The translations under genes and the position numbers were made by a program. From JBAXLO01 sp037134755 (GTDB taxonomy: Bacteria > Bacteroidota > Bacteroidia > Bacteroidales > JACABE01): DNA of 37,041 nt. The DNA lies in the NCBI GenBank assembly GCA_037134755.1, contig JBAXLO010000015.1:1-37041 (forward strand), read 5' to 3'. Shown here in pieces: positions 1 through 7,837 of the stretch. Numbering within the stretch: position 1 is the stretch's first letter; each line of letters starts with the position of its first letter. The notes below the pieces were generated by a model. That model ran no database searches and was not told the DNA's origin. It worked only from the letters and a program-made list of their open reading frames with translations.

Positions 1-201
1 CCACATGATTTGGTTCGGACGCATGAGGAGGTGTACAAAAAACAATTTAAAGGGAAGAATTTTAATGATGATGAATGGATAAAAATCATGCTTGAGTTCC
101 CTGCTTTGATCAAACGACCGATAATTGAGAGGGAACATGGGGCTGTTTGGGGCGAAACTGTTGAAAATATTGAGCAATTCTTATCTTTTAAAACTAAATA
201 A
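1..201 (+). CDS. ArsC/Spx-family protein, C-terminal part (5' end outside window)
   Basis: This is the last 66 codons of a gene that begins before the window; the frame is open from base 1 and reads PHDLVRTHEEVYKK. Visible are the LVRT(H/K)E segment and the later KRPII..REHGAVWG block, both typical of the C-terminal half of thioredoxin-fold ArsC-like arsenate reductases and their Spx/YffB relatives. The catalytic CX5R region lies outside the window, so true arsenate reductase activity cannot be judged. The stop is 19 bp before fumC, so the two may be cotranscribed. A TTG in frame at position 10 is not a credible start because the conserved DLVRT motif spans it. Confidence 0.75.
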   Translation, partial: PHDLVRTHEEVYKKQFKGKNFNDDEWIKIMLEFPALIKRPIIEREHGAVWGETVENIEQFLSFKTK

Positions 202-220
202 TAAACACAAACAATTAAAA

Positions 221-1606
221 ATGAAAACAAGAATCGAAAAGGACACAATGGGGCCTGTAGAAGTTCCCGCCGACAAGTATTGGGGAGCACAGACACAGAG
301 ATCAGTAGACAATTTTAAGATTGGCGAACCTGCCTCAATGCCTAAAGAAATAATCTGGGCATTTGCGATACTTAAGAAAGCTGCTGCATTAGCAAACTGC
401 GAATTAGGTGTGTTGGCAAAAGAAAAATGTGATTTAATTGCTAAAGTTTGCGACGAGATTATCGAAGGCAAACTTAGCGATCAATTTCCATTGGTAATAT
501 GGCAAACGGGATCAGGCACACAAAGTAATATGAACCTTAATGAAGTAATTGCCAACAGAGCACACGTTCTGAATGGCGGTACGCTTGGAGAAGGGAAGAC
601 TTTTATACATCCAAATGATGATGTAAATAAATCGCAATCGTCCAACGATACTTTCCCAACTGCTATGAGTATAGCTGCTTATAAGATGTTGATGGAGGTT
701 ACCTTGCCGGGAGTTGAGAAACTTAGGGGAACGTTAGCAATTAAATCAGAGTCGTTTAAAGATATAGTTAAAACCGGACGCACGCATCTGATGGATGCAA
801 CTCCGCTTACCTTGGGACAGGAGTTTTCGGCTTACGTTTCGCAGTTGGATCATGGGATGAAAGCAGTACGTAATACCTTGGATCACATGTCGGAGCTGGC
901 ACTTGGAGGCACGGCTGTAGGTACAGGTTTAAATACCCCAAAAGGTTACGATGTGTTGGTAGCTCAAAAAATTGCTGAACTGACTGGTTTTCCATTCATA
1001 ACTGCTCCAAATAAGTTCGAATCATTGGCAGCACATGATGCTGTGGTTGAAACTTCGGGTGCATTAAAAACATTAGCGATAAGCTTGATAAAAATAGCGA
1101 ACGATACCCGTTTATTGGCTTCAGGGCCAAGATGTGGGATAGGCGAACTGCATTTGCCCGAAAACGAACCGGGTTCTTCTATCATGCCCGGGAAAGTTAA
1201 TCCTACCCAAAACGAAGCATTGTCGATGGTGTGCTGCCAGGTGATAGGCAATGATGCTGCAATATCGGTAGCCGGAACGCACGGACATTTCCAGTTGCAT
1301 GTTTTCAAACCTGTTATGATATTTAATTTGTTGATGGCCGCAAGGTTGTTGGGCGATGCATGTGTGTCGTTTAATGATAATTGCGCTATCGGTATCGAAC
1401 CAAATATGGTAAGTATCAATAAAAATCTTGAGAATTCGCTGATGTTGGTTACAGCTTTGAATACACACATTGGGTATGATAATGCAGCTAAAATAGCTAA
1501 GAAAGCGCATCATGAAAATTTAACCTTGCGCGAATCGGCAATTGCTTTAGGCTTAGTTACCGACGAGCAGTTTACGCTCTGGATTGATGCACGGAAGATG
1601 GTTTAA
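221..1606 (+). CDS. fumC: Class II fumarate hydratase
   Basis: Interconverts fumarate and L-malate in the TCA cycle as an oxygen-stable, iron-free cytoplasmic tetramer. The protein is 461 aa, close to the family norm of about 460-467. It begins MKTRIEKDTMGPVEVPADKYWGAQTQRS, except that only the ATG at 221 gives this conserved N-terminus; the frame stays open upstream to 125, but that extension overlaps the previous gene and is not conserved in type. The fumarase/aspartase signature GSSIMPGKVN lies at about residues 318-327, and TGSGTQSNMN and the GRTHLMDATP segment (substrate-binding regions) are present. No truncation or missing catalytic block is seen. A strong hairpin terminator follows. 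Confidence 0.97.
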   Translation: MKTRIEKDTMGPVEVPADKYWGAQTQRSVDNFKIGEPASMPKEIIWAFAILKKAAALANCELGVLAKEKCDLIAKVCDEIIEGKLSDQFPLVIWQTGSGTQSNMNLNEVIANRAHVLNGGTLGEGKTFIHPNDDVNKSQSSNDTFPTAMSIAAYKMLMEVTLPGVEKLRGTLAIKSESFKDIVKTGRTHLMDATPLTLGQEFSAYVSQLDHGMKAVRNTLDHMSELALGGTAVGTGLNTPKGYDVLVAQKIAELTGFPFITAPNKFESLAAHDAVVETSGALKTLAISLIKIANDTRLLASGPRCGIGELHLPENEPGSSIMPGKVNPTQNEALSMVCCQVIGNDAAISVAGTHGHFQLHVFKPVMIFNLLMAARLLGDACVSFNDNCAIGIEPNMVSINKNLENSLMLVTALNTHIGYDNAAKIAKKAHHENLTLRESAIALGLVTDEQFTLWIDARKMV

Positions 1607-1634
1607 AGGCAAAATTACGAATTACGATAATTAA

Positions 1635-1667
1635 AAAGCCCTGCATACTATGAGTTTGCAGGGCTTT
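1635..1667 (+). terminator. Intrinsic terminator after fumC
   Basis: Eleven-base perfect arms AAAGCCCTGCA (1635-1645) and TGCAGGGCTTT (1657-1667) are followed by a T-rich run. It lies 28 bp after the fumC stop. Confidence 0.85.
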
Positions 1668-1677
1668 CTTTTGGCTT

Positions 1678-1729
1678 CTCGACTCTGCTCAGTGAACTTC
1701 CAAAGTAACGGTCACCGGGCGAAGTCGAG
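1678..1729. repeat. REP-like imperfect palindrome
   Basis: CTCGACT (1678-1684) and AGTCGAG (1723-1729) form outer arms. Inside, CAGTGAAC and GGTCACCG are weakly complementary. The segment is more GC-rich than its surroundings. The wording CTCGACT..GCTCAGTGAAC resembles palindromic intergenic repeats common in Bacteroidota genomes; that comparison is from memory and not searched. Confidence 0.45.
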
Positions 1730-1875
1730 GTGCGATGTTTACAATCCTTTTATTGTTTATAAATTATTTGTTTTTACAATGATTCTTTTTATTTAACATA
1801 AGCATTTATTTTCACCAATAATTTTTATTTTTAAAATATCAGCAAAATCCTACAAAGGATATCCATTTATAATTT

Positions 1876-1883
1876 TACTTTTG
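1876..1883 (+). promoter_or_regulatory. Bacteroidota promoter -7 element driving the array A leader
   Basis: TACTTTTG matches TAnnTTTG exactly and continues CA, as at the array B promoter. The expected transcription start is near 1888-1890, about 700 nt before the next gene start at 2598. No clear -33 TTTG was found. Confidence 0.55.
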
Positions 1884-2083
1884 CACAGGATTGAATTAAC
1901 AATCCAAAATTGTACAAATTGTTTGAATGAAATAAGTAATCTTACATTTGTTAACCGAATCTCATCAACTTACAAGGGTGGCAAAACTAAAAATCTAAAA
2001 TTAGCCGATGCACCCTCAAGCCTATACCTTAGAAATATTTTTGAAGCTCTAACGGCTTTCAGCTATACACTTAAGTGTAATAA

Positions 2084-2503
2084 TTATAGTATCGGCATAA
2101 TTGGTGCTATCCCTATTTTTTTGGTGGAGGCATGCACGAATGTTAAAAACATCCCTATTTTTTCACCGGAGGCATGCACGAATGTTAAAAATACGCCTAT
2201 TTTTTCAAGGGAAGCATACACGAGTTTTCGGGATACCCCTAATTTTCTCGTGGAGTCATACATGGATTTCCGGGATACCCTAAATCGTCCTCTGGAGGCA
2301 TACCCGAATTTCTGGGATAGCTTCCCGAGAACAATTAGGTGTATCCCGAATTTCTGGGATAGCTTCCAAAATTCAATTAGGTGTATCCCGAAAATCTGGG
2401 ATAGCCTCCACAGTTCAATTAGGTGTATCCCGAAAACTCGTGTATGCCTCCAGAGGATTTTAAGGCAAATCCCAGAAATCCGGGATGCTTTTTTAATTTC
2501 AAA
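2084..2503 (+). repeat. Array A: tandem 42-bp hairpin repeats in a long leader
   Basis: Unit starts fall exactly every 42 bp: 2126, 2168, 2210, 2252, 2294, 2336, 2378, 2420 and 2462, with a degenerate half-unit from 2084. Units have no unique spacers and have diverged from each other. Each has a quasi-palindromic core such as TATCCC (2342-2347), loop GAATTTCT, GGGATA (2356-2361). The period is 14 codons and one frame stays open from 1881 to 2549, but it contains no early ATG, so coding is doubtful. The array ends about 95 bp before the 2598 gene. Bases 1884-2083 hold unexplained leader, including CAAGGGTGGCAAAACTA at 1973-1989. Confidence 0.9.
2462..2494 (+). terminator. Terminator-like last hairpin of array A
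   Basis: ATCCC (2469-2473) pairs with GGGAT (2482-2486). After a two-base bulge, AAGGC (2462-2466) pairs with GCTTT (2487-2491), including one G-T pair. The 3' arm runs into six T residues (2489-2494). It could end an array RNA or attenuate the downstream gene. Confidence 0.4.
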
Positions 2504-2597
2504 TAAACATATAACAAATTTTAATGAACATCTAATCTTATTTTTATAATAATATTCTAAAATTCATATAATAATTACAATTTAAAAAATCAATATT

Positions 2598-3584
2598 ATG
2601 AGAGATCTATTATCAGATTTAAAAAATCTTTTTGCAGACAAAGAAATTACCAACAGAAGAATACATCCTTTTGCAGGGAGTTTCCTAAATAAAATTATAG
2701 AAACAAACACTACAGGGACTTATGCAGGAAAGTTTACAGCCTTAATTGCTACTTATTCTTTAGCTTACAATCCATTTCATGCAGTAATGTTGCAACTTCC
2801 TATCGACATTACTTATGGTATGGGATCTGTTGAAGTACGCGAAACAGTTGTTGAAGAATTTAAACAATTTGAAAGTAATTATAACGGTATTGTTAAAGAT
2901 AAATATTTTAAAAACAAACATAATATTTATATCCAATTTTATCCTGACAAATTAAAGGATATCAATGCTATGACTAAGACAAATGCGTTGGAGTTAATAA
3001 ATCGTTATGCTACGGCAGTTCATACAAATGTAGCTGATTTTACTCCTGAGTTTGATACCAAAGCTGCCTCGTTTGTAAGCAGATATGAAAATGCAACCGA
3101 AGGACAAGATACCACCACTGTAAGCTTGGGCGAAGACCGCAGTAGCAGAGATTCAGGACGTGATAAATTAGATGACGCCTTGTTTGATGCTTATAACTTC
3201 TGTAAATATATTTTTAAGTGCGATTATAATAAAATGCACAATTTGTTTCCTTTAGAAACTTTATCAACACACCCTCGCCACGAAATCAATCATTACGTAG
3301 GTATAGTGGAGGCATTAGCCACCGTAAATGTTAACCAGAAGATTTACGATGAAACCTTGACTGCAATGGTCCGTAATTTAAGTGATTGTGATATGCTGGT
3401 AGGCCTTGTAGCCACAGCCAATGCAGCTGTAACCGCCGGCAAAGGCGAACTTGTAAAAGCTAAGAGAAGTAAATCATTTATTGTTGCAAACACAGGTGCT
3501 CCGGGAGATCATTTCTTAAACGTTACCAACCTTAACCTCACAGACAGTGGTAATTGGGAGATAGATATTTTTGAGCAAAGCTAA
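2598..3584 (+). CDS. Uncharacterised cytoplasmic protein downstream of array A
   Basis: A 328-aa protein that I do not recognise. There is no signal peptide, lipobox or membrane segment, so it is probably cytoplasmic. The first ~120 residues look mixed alpha/beta, including PFHAVMLQLPIDITYGMGSVEVRETVVEEF. A polar linker near residues 165-190 (EGQDTTTVSLGEDRSSRDSG) precedes a mainly helical section, and the C-terminus (SFIVANTGAPGDHFLNVTN) looks beta-rich. No nuclease, kinase or nucleotide-binding motif is visible. It is a single gene with its own terminator, reached only through the ~700-nt leader with array A. The start ATG is preceded by an A/T-rich stretch without a Shine-Dalgarno, as is usual in this phylum. 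Array plus gene look like one locus; function unknown. Confidence 0.85.
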   Translation: MRDLLSDLKNLFADKEITNRRIHPFAGSFLNKIIETNTTGTYAGKFTALIATYSLAYNPFHAVMLQLPIDITYGMGSVEVRETVVEEFKQFESNYNGIVKDKYFKNKHNIYIQFYPDKLKDINAMTKTNALELINRYATAVHTNVADFTPEFDTKAASFVSRYENATEGQDTTTVSLGEDRSSRDSGRDKLDDALFDAYNFCKYIFKCDYNKMHNLFPLETLSTHPRHEINHYVGIVEALATVNVNQKIYDETLTAMVRNLSDCDMLVGLVATANAAVTAGKGELVKAKRSKSFIVANTGAPGDHFLNVTNLNLTDSGNWEIDIFEQS

Positions 3585-3587
3585 ATC

Positions 3588-3782
3588 AATTACGAATTAC
3601 GGTTCAAGTTTTCGTTAGTTTTTTAAAATTCAATTTTCTTATTTTATAATTAAAAAGATTTTCTTTTATCATAAAAAAAAATTCTAAACATATAAATTGA
3701 AATGCCCTGTCGTCTGAAAATGAGACAGGGCATTTTATTTTATATAAATGAAATCGTAATTCATAATTTATAATTCGTAATT
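3588..3782. repeat. Dispersed AATTACGAATTAC / GTAATTCGTAATT motifs
   Basis: CAATTACGAATTACGG lies at 3588-3602 and an inverted, interrupted copy at 3754-3782. Further copies are at 1613-1632, 16534-16547 and 25375-25388, always between genes and mostly just after a stop codon. Confidence 0.5.
3701..3734. terminator. Intrinsic terminator between convergent genes
   Basis: AATGCCCTGTC (3701-3711) pairs with GACAGGGCATT (3724-3734), an 11-bp perfect stem followed by TTATTTTAT. It can serve the 2598 gene and, in reverse, the 3815 gene. Confidence 0.8.
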
Positions 3783-3814
3783 GTTTTTAACCCTTCATCA
3801 TTAAGCTACTGTTT

Positions 3815-5158
3815 TTAAAACAAATAATTTAGATTAATATAAAACCCTGAGCTACCATCCTGTGCTTCTCTGGCAAGTGCATAGCTAAAGTTTACAATAA
3901 AGTTAGCATTCAATACTATCTGCAAGCCACTTCCATAACTTACGTGAAATGTTTCTTGGTCAATAATAAAATCTTTAGACACCTTATCCATATTAAATTT
4001 ATACTTCTGTACCACCCTGCCTACGTCAGTAAATCCTGTTAAAGCCAAATAAACATTCTGACCCCAAATAATTGTACGCAAGAACTTCCAACGCACCTCA
4101 AAGTTGCCATACACCATTCCATCTCCAACCACCCTATTGCGCAGTATGCCCCTCAATGTTTTAGCTCCTCCCAAGCCATCACGTGGAGGTCTGTTAGACG
4201 AAAATAATAAAGGCAGCATGTAAAAAGGAATATCACCCGACAATTTACCTTGATAACTTACGCGGTAAGCAAAGTTCATAACTTTATTAATAAGCGTAAA
4301 ATACTGGCGGTGTGTAAGACATAATTGTGTAAAACTGTATTTATTACCAATAAACGAAGGCGCCATCTGTATAAGTGCTTCCGCCCACATCCCTTTCATA
4401 GGATTAGGTTCGTTGTCGCGAGTATCATACACCAAACCAAGCTTTATCAACTGAGTAGTGCCGCCATTCTGCTGATCGGCAGGTATAATTCCTAACTCCT
4501 TATATTGTGTATAAAGACTTGTAGTATCGCTAACTGCAGGCAATAAGTCATTGGCAGCTCTGTCCTTATTTAAATCTCCAATATTTACATCACTAATCTT
4601 ATTATCAAATAAAGCATATCCGGCAATCCAATGCAGTTTCTTTTTGGCATCCATGCTCTGCAAATCAACAGTAAGCCTCAACTGATTGCGCTGTATCCTA
4701 TAAAACATTCTGGAAAGATAATCAGCATTTGATTTATCATTATTTTCGTAAACATGATTATAATTAGCTTCGTACCCATTAAAACCATAAAAATCTAATG
4801 CTTGCTCCTGAAGATAACTAAAATCAGAAGTTAAGCGGATGCCGGGAATCAAACTCTTGGTGTCGTAATTAATTTCATTAATCCCTGAACCTTTAGTAGT
4901 TCTCGACCACTCCAGATAAATATTATGACGGTAATCCGGATAGATAGAACCATCACCATAATCAAATAAATTAACAATAGCGCCGTACTTAAAACCAATG
5001 TCCGAATCGAATGCAATGGCAGGCACAGCCCCAAAACTCCAGCCCTTTATCTGCTTTTCCTTCTTCGGTGTAGCACTGATGCTATCCTTGCTTGCCTGTG
5101 CAAATGCACTGTGGTGCAATATTAAGATTGATATGATAATAATGTAAGCGTGTTTCAT
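3815..5158 (-). CDS. Outer-membrane beta-barrel protein, BamA/TamA surface-antigen type
   Basis: A 447-aa protein with a Sec signal peptide ending SAFAQ (about residue 21). The body is made of alternating amphipathic strands and ends in aromatic FYINLNYLF, the usual C-terminal strand of an outer-membrane barrel. The segment GGAKTLRGILRNRVVGDGM near residue 335 resembles the VRGY/F loop-6 motif of the Omp85 superfamily, and the length suits a barrel of the bacterial surface antigen family without POTRA repeats. It is therefore predicted to sit in the outer membrane; whether it moves protein or lipid is unknown. It is monocistronic with a good promoter just upstream. Confidence 0.75.
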   Translation of the reverse strand: MKHAYIIIISILILHHSAFAQASKDSISATPKKEKQIKGWSFGAVPAIAFDSDIGFKYGAIVNLFDYGDGSIYPDYRHNIYLEWSRTTKGSGINEINYDTKSLIPGIRLTSDFSYLQEQALDFYGFNGYEANYNHVYENNDKSNADYLSRMFYRIQRNQLRLTVDLQSMDAKKKLHWIAGYALFDNKISDVNIGDLNKDRAANDLLPAVSDTTSLYTQYKELGIIPADQQNGGTTQLIKLGLVYDTRDNEPNPMKGMWAEALIQMAPSFIGNKYSFTQLCLTHRQYFTLINKVMNFAYRVSYQGKLSGDIPFYMLPLLFSSNRPPRDGLGGAKTLRGILRNRVVGDGMVYGNFEVRWKFLRTIIWGQNVYLALTGFTDVGRVVQKYKFNMDKVSKDFIIDQETFHVSYGSGLQIVLNANFIVNFSYALAREAQDGSSGFYINLNYLF

Positions 5159-5183
5159 GCAATTTTTAATTTAATTCAGACTT

Positions 5184-5191
5184 CAAAAATA
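5184..5191 (-). promoter_or_regulatory. Promoter of the 3815 outer-membrane gene
   Basis: On the minus strand TATTTTTG matches TAnnTTTG, with TTTG 19 bases upstream in the TTTGTTTGTTTG run, giving both -7 and -33 elements. The start codon is 26 bp downstream. Confidence 0.6.
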
Positions 5192-5265
5192 AGTATTTAG
5201 AGCAAACAAACAAAATATAAACCAACGAAAACTGTTTTTAGTTTTGATAGTAATATTAAATGAGT

Positions 5266-5273
5266 TAATTTTG
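5266..5273 (+). promoter_or_regulatory. Promoter of tRNA-Pro
   Basis: TAATTTTG matches TAnnTTTG and lies 14 bp before the tRNA 5' end. Confidence 0.6.
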
Positions 5274-5287
5274 CACCTGATTTAGTT

Positions 5288-5361
5288 CGGGAAGTAGCGC
5301 AGTTGGCTAGCGTACTTGACTGGGGGTCAAGAGGTCGTGAGTTCGAGTCTCATCTTTCCGA
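5288..5361 (+). tRNA. tRNA-Pro (anticodon GGG)
   Basis: A full cloverleaf is visible. Acceptor CGGGAAG pairs with CTTTCCG, including the C1-G72 pair typical of bacterial tRNA-Pro. The D stem is GCGC/GCGT, the anticodon stem CTTGA/TCAAG with loop CTGGGGG (anticodon GGG), and the T arm GTGAG-TTCGAGT-CTCAT. The 3' CCA is not encoded (ACA follows). Confidence 0.95.
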
Positions 5362-5368
5362 CAAACTT

Positions 5369-5398
5369 AAAGAGGTGATAATTAATTATCACCTCTTT
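5369..5398. terminator. Perfect 30-bp palindrome, terminator after tRNA-Pro
   Basis: Two perfect 15-base arms with no loop base between them (AAAGAGGTGATAATT and its complement), ending in CTTTAT. It starts 7 bp after the tRNA and can also terminate the convergent lepA transcript. Confidence 0.8.
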
Positions 5399-5443
5399 AT
5401 ATTTAACCCTAACATATTTTTAAAAACCCTTAGGCTTTAGATT

Positions 5444-7231
5444 TTAATCTAGCTTAAGTACTGCAAGGAAAGCAGATTGTGGCACCTCTACATTGCCCAC
5501 CTGACGCATACGCTTCTTACCCTTCTTTTGTTTATCCAAAAGTTTTCGCTTTCGCGTAATATCACCACCATAACATTTAGCAGTTACATCTTTACGCACA
5601 GCTTTCACGGTCTCGCGTGAGATAATCTTGGCACCAATTGCAGCCTGAATAGCAATATCAAATTGCTGACGAGGGATTAACTCTTTTAGCTTTTCACAAA
5701 TTCTTTTGCCAAAACTATAAGCATTATCCTGATGAATCAAGGTAGAAAGAGCATCAACAGACTCCCCATTCAATAGAATCTCTAAACGTACAAGTTTTGC
5801 AGGTTTGTATCCCGATTGATAATAGTCAAAAGAAGCATAACCTTTTGATATACTCTTTAACTTATCATAAAAATCAATTACAATTTCGCCTAGAGGCATC
5901 TCAAAAGTAATCTCAATCCTATCAGAAGTAAGATACACCTGATTCTTCAAAATACCCCTCTTTTCAATACACAACGTCATTATACCACCCACGTATTCCG
6001 ATTTGGTAATAATATTTGCATTAATATAAGGCTCTTCAATATGATCGATATAATTAAGAGCAGGCAAGCCCGAAGGATTGTGCACCTCCAACATTTCACC
6101 TTTAGTTGTTTTAACTTTGTACGAAACGTTAGGAACGGTAGCAATTACATCCATATCAAACTCTCTGTCCAGGCGTTCCTGTACAATCTCCATGTGAAGC
6201 AATCCTAGGAAACCACATCTAAAACCAAAGCCTAATGCTGCAGAAGATTCGGGCTCAAAAGTAAGTGACGCATCATTAAGTTGCAACTTTTCAATAGAGT
6301 TTCTAAGTTCTTCGTAATCGTCTGCATCGGTAGGATAAACACCTGCAAATACCATAGGCTTAACATCCGAAAAGCCATCAATAGCTATTTCACAAGGCAT
6401 ATCTTTATGAGTGATTGTATCACCACATTTTACTTCCTTTGAAGATTTTATACCTGAAATAATATAACCTACATCACCTGCATACAAAACATTTCTAGGC
6501 TCCTGTTTTAATTTAAGAACCCCTATTTCGTCAACATAATATTCCTTACCGGTATTAACGAACTTAACAAAATCATTCTTGCGAATGGTTCCATTAAATA
6601 TCCTAAAGTAAGAGATAATTCCTCTAAACTGATTGAAAACAGAATCGAAGATTAATGCTTGTAAGGGAGCCTTAACATCACCTTTAGGGCAAGGCACTCT
6701 TTTTATTACAGCATCCAAAATATCCATTACCCCCATGCCGGTTTTACCACTAGCCTCAATAATATCATCTCTATCGCAACCAATCAAATCAACAATCTGA
6801 TCTTTTACCTCTTCGGGCATAGCGTTGTCGAGATCCATCTTATTTAGAACAGGTATTATTTCCAAATCATGGTCTAAAGCCAGATAAAGATTCGAAATAG
6901 TTTGAGCCTGTATCCCCTGAGTAGCATCCACAATCAGTAGCGCCCCTTCGCAGGCGGCAATTGATCTGGAAACTTCATAAGAGAAGTCAACATGTCCCGG
7001 GGTATCAATAAGGTTCAACACGTAAACCTCATCATTATACTCAAACTCCATCTGTATGGCATGGCTCTTAATTGTGATACCTCGTTCACGTTCAAGATCC
7101 ATATCATCTAATACTTGGGCCTGCAAGTCTCTAGCAGACACAGTACCAGTAAACTCAAGCAATCTATCGGCAAGTGTACTTTTGCCATGATCTATATGAG
7201 CTATTATGCAAAAATTTCTAATATTATTCAC
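5444..7231 (-). CDS. lepA: Elongation factor 4 (back-translocase GTPase)
   Basis: A 595-aa ribosome-associated translational GTPase thought to relieve mis-translocated or stalled ribosomes and to help 30S assembly. Visible G motifs are AHIDHGKST (11-19), GITIKS (51-56), DTPGH (76-80) and NKMD (130-133). The LepA-specific C-terminal domain has KLLDKQKKGKKRMRQVG and ends VPQSAFLAVLKLD. Length is normal. The start codon is GTG at 7231: the protein begins NNIRNFCIIAHIDHGKS as in the family, the next upstream in-frame codon set contains TAA, and the next Met is inside the GTPase domain. The promoter element abuts the start codon, suggesting a leaderless mRNA. Confidence 0.97.
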   Translation of the reverse strand: MNNIRNFCIIAHIDHGKSTLADRLLEFTGTVSARDLQAQVLDDMDLERERGITIKSHAIQMEFEYNDEVYVLNLIDTPGHVDFSYEVSRSIAACEGALLIVDATQGIQAQTISNLYLALDHDLEIIPVLNKMDLDNAMPEEVKDQIVDLIGCDRDDIIEASGKTGMGVMDILDAVIKRVPCPKGDVKAPLQALIFDSVFNQFRGIISYFRIFNGTIRKNDFVKFVNTGKEYYVDEIGVLKLKQEPRNVLYAGDVGYIISGIKSSKEVKCGDTITHKDMPCEIAIDGFSDVKPMVFAGVYPTDADDYEELRNSIEKLQLNDASLTFEPESSAALGFGFRCGFLGLLHMEIVQERLDREFDMDVIATVPNVSYKVKTTKGEMLEVHNPSGLPALNYIDHIEEPYINANIITKSEYVGGIMTLCIEKRGILKNQVYLTSDRIEITFEMPLGEIVIDFYDKLKSISKGYASFDYYQSGYKPAKLVRLEILLNGESVDALSTLIHQDNAYSFGKRICEKLKELIPRQQFDIAIQAAIGAKIISRETVKAVRKDVTAKCYGGDITRKRKLLDKQKKGKKRMRQVGNVEVPQSAFLAVLKLD

Positions 7232-7235
7232 AGTG

Positions 7236-7243
7236 CAAAATTA
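7236..7243 (-). promoter_or_regulatory. lepA promoter abutting the GTG start
   Basis: Minus-strand TAATTTTG matches TAnnTTTG and ends only 4 bases before the GTG start, so transcription should begin at or next to the start codon. Confidence 0.5.
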
Positions 7244-7326
7244 CAATAATTTACAAAATAATTTACATTAAATACAACCTTTCGTTATTTTTTCTTGTCT
7301 ATGTATGATTATAACGAATATTTTCT

Positions 7327-7334
7327 TATTTTTG
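7327..7334 (+). promoter_or_regulatory. Promoter of the 7358-10543 operon
   Basis: TATTTTTG matches TAnnTTTG, 23 bp before the ATG at 7358. Confidence 0.55.
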
Positions 7335-7357
7335 CTGATTAATTAATTTATTTTACT

Positions 7358-7831
7358 ATGAAACGAAACCTTATTAAAAACACAAGTATTATACTTGTAT
7401 TATGCCTAACTTTAGTTACTTCGCTGTTTTCACAAAACACTAACAAAGTAATTCCAGACTCAAGACTTTATCAATGTTTTGAGAAATCATACGTAGATAA
7501 TCTTTTAATGAACAATCCAGAAAAGATTGCTTATTACAATTTTTATCTAGATCATTCCTATTATACTGCAAGTTTAAAAGCAACTAAAGAGGTCTTAGGA
7601 AAAGATATACATGCTTTACTAAAAAAATCTAAAGCCGGAAAACTAACTGATATAAAGTTTAACGAAGTAGCTTATGATAAAAAAACATTTAATGTATTAC
7701 AATACAATTTTGAAACAGGAGAGATGTCAACTCCTAATTATATATGGAATGAAGCAGGAATTGTAATTGTTTTTTATCCTGAAAAGACTATAAGAGAAGA
7801 ATACATAAAATTTACAAAGACCCAAAAATAA
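7358..7831 (+). CDS. Small secreted protein preceding a T9SS adhesin-like gene
   Basis: A 157-aa protein with a signal peptide: Lys/Arg N-terminus, hydrophobic run IILVLCLTLVTSLF, and probable cleavage after SLFSQ near residue 26. The mature part has no cysteine pairs apart from one Cys and no recognisable catalytic motif; it is aromatic- and Lys-rich and ends TKTQK. It lies 6 bp upstream of the 901-aa T9SS type B protein under one promoter, so it is probably coexpressed with it as a periplasmic or surface partner. Function is unknown. Confidence 0.8.
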   Translation: MKRNLIKNTSIILVLCLTLVTSLFSQNTNKVIPDSRLYQCFEKSYVDNLLMNNPEKIAYYNFYLDHSYYTASLKATKEVLGKDIHALLKKSKAGKLTDIKFNEVAYDKKTFNVLQYNFETGEMSTPNYIWNEAGIVIVFYPEKTIREEYIKFTKTQK

Positions 7832-7837
7832 TATATT

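Noticed and set aside
1881..2549. 222-codon frame through array A as a gene
   Set aside because: It begins with a TTG inside the promoter -7 element and has no ATG until the middle of the array; open frames are expected when the period is a multiple of 3.
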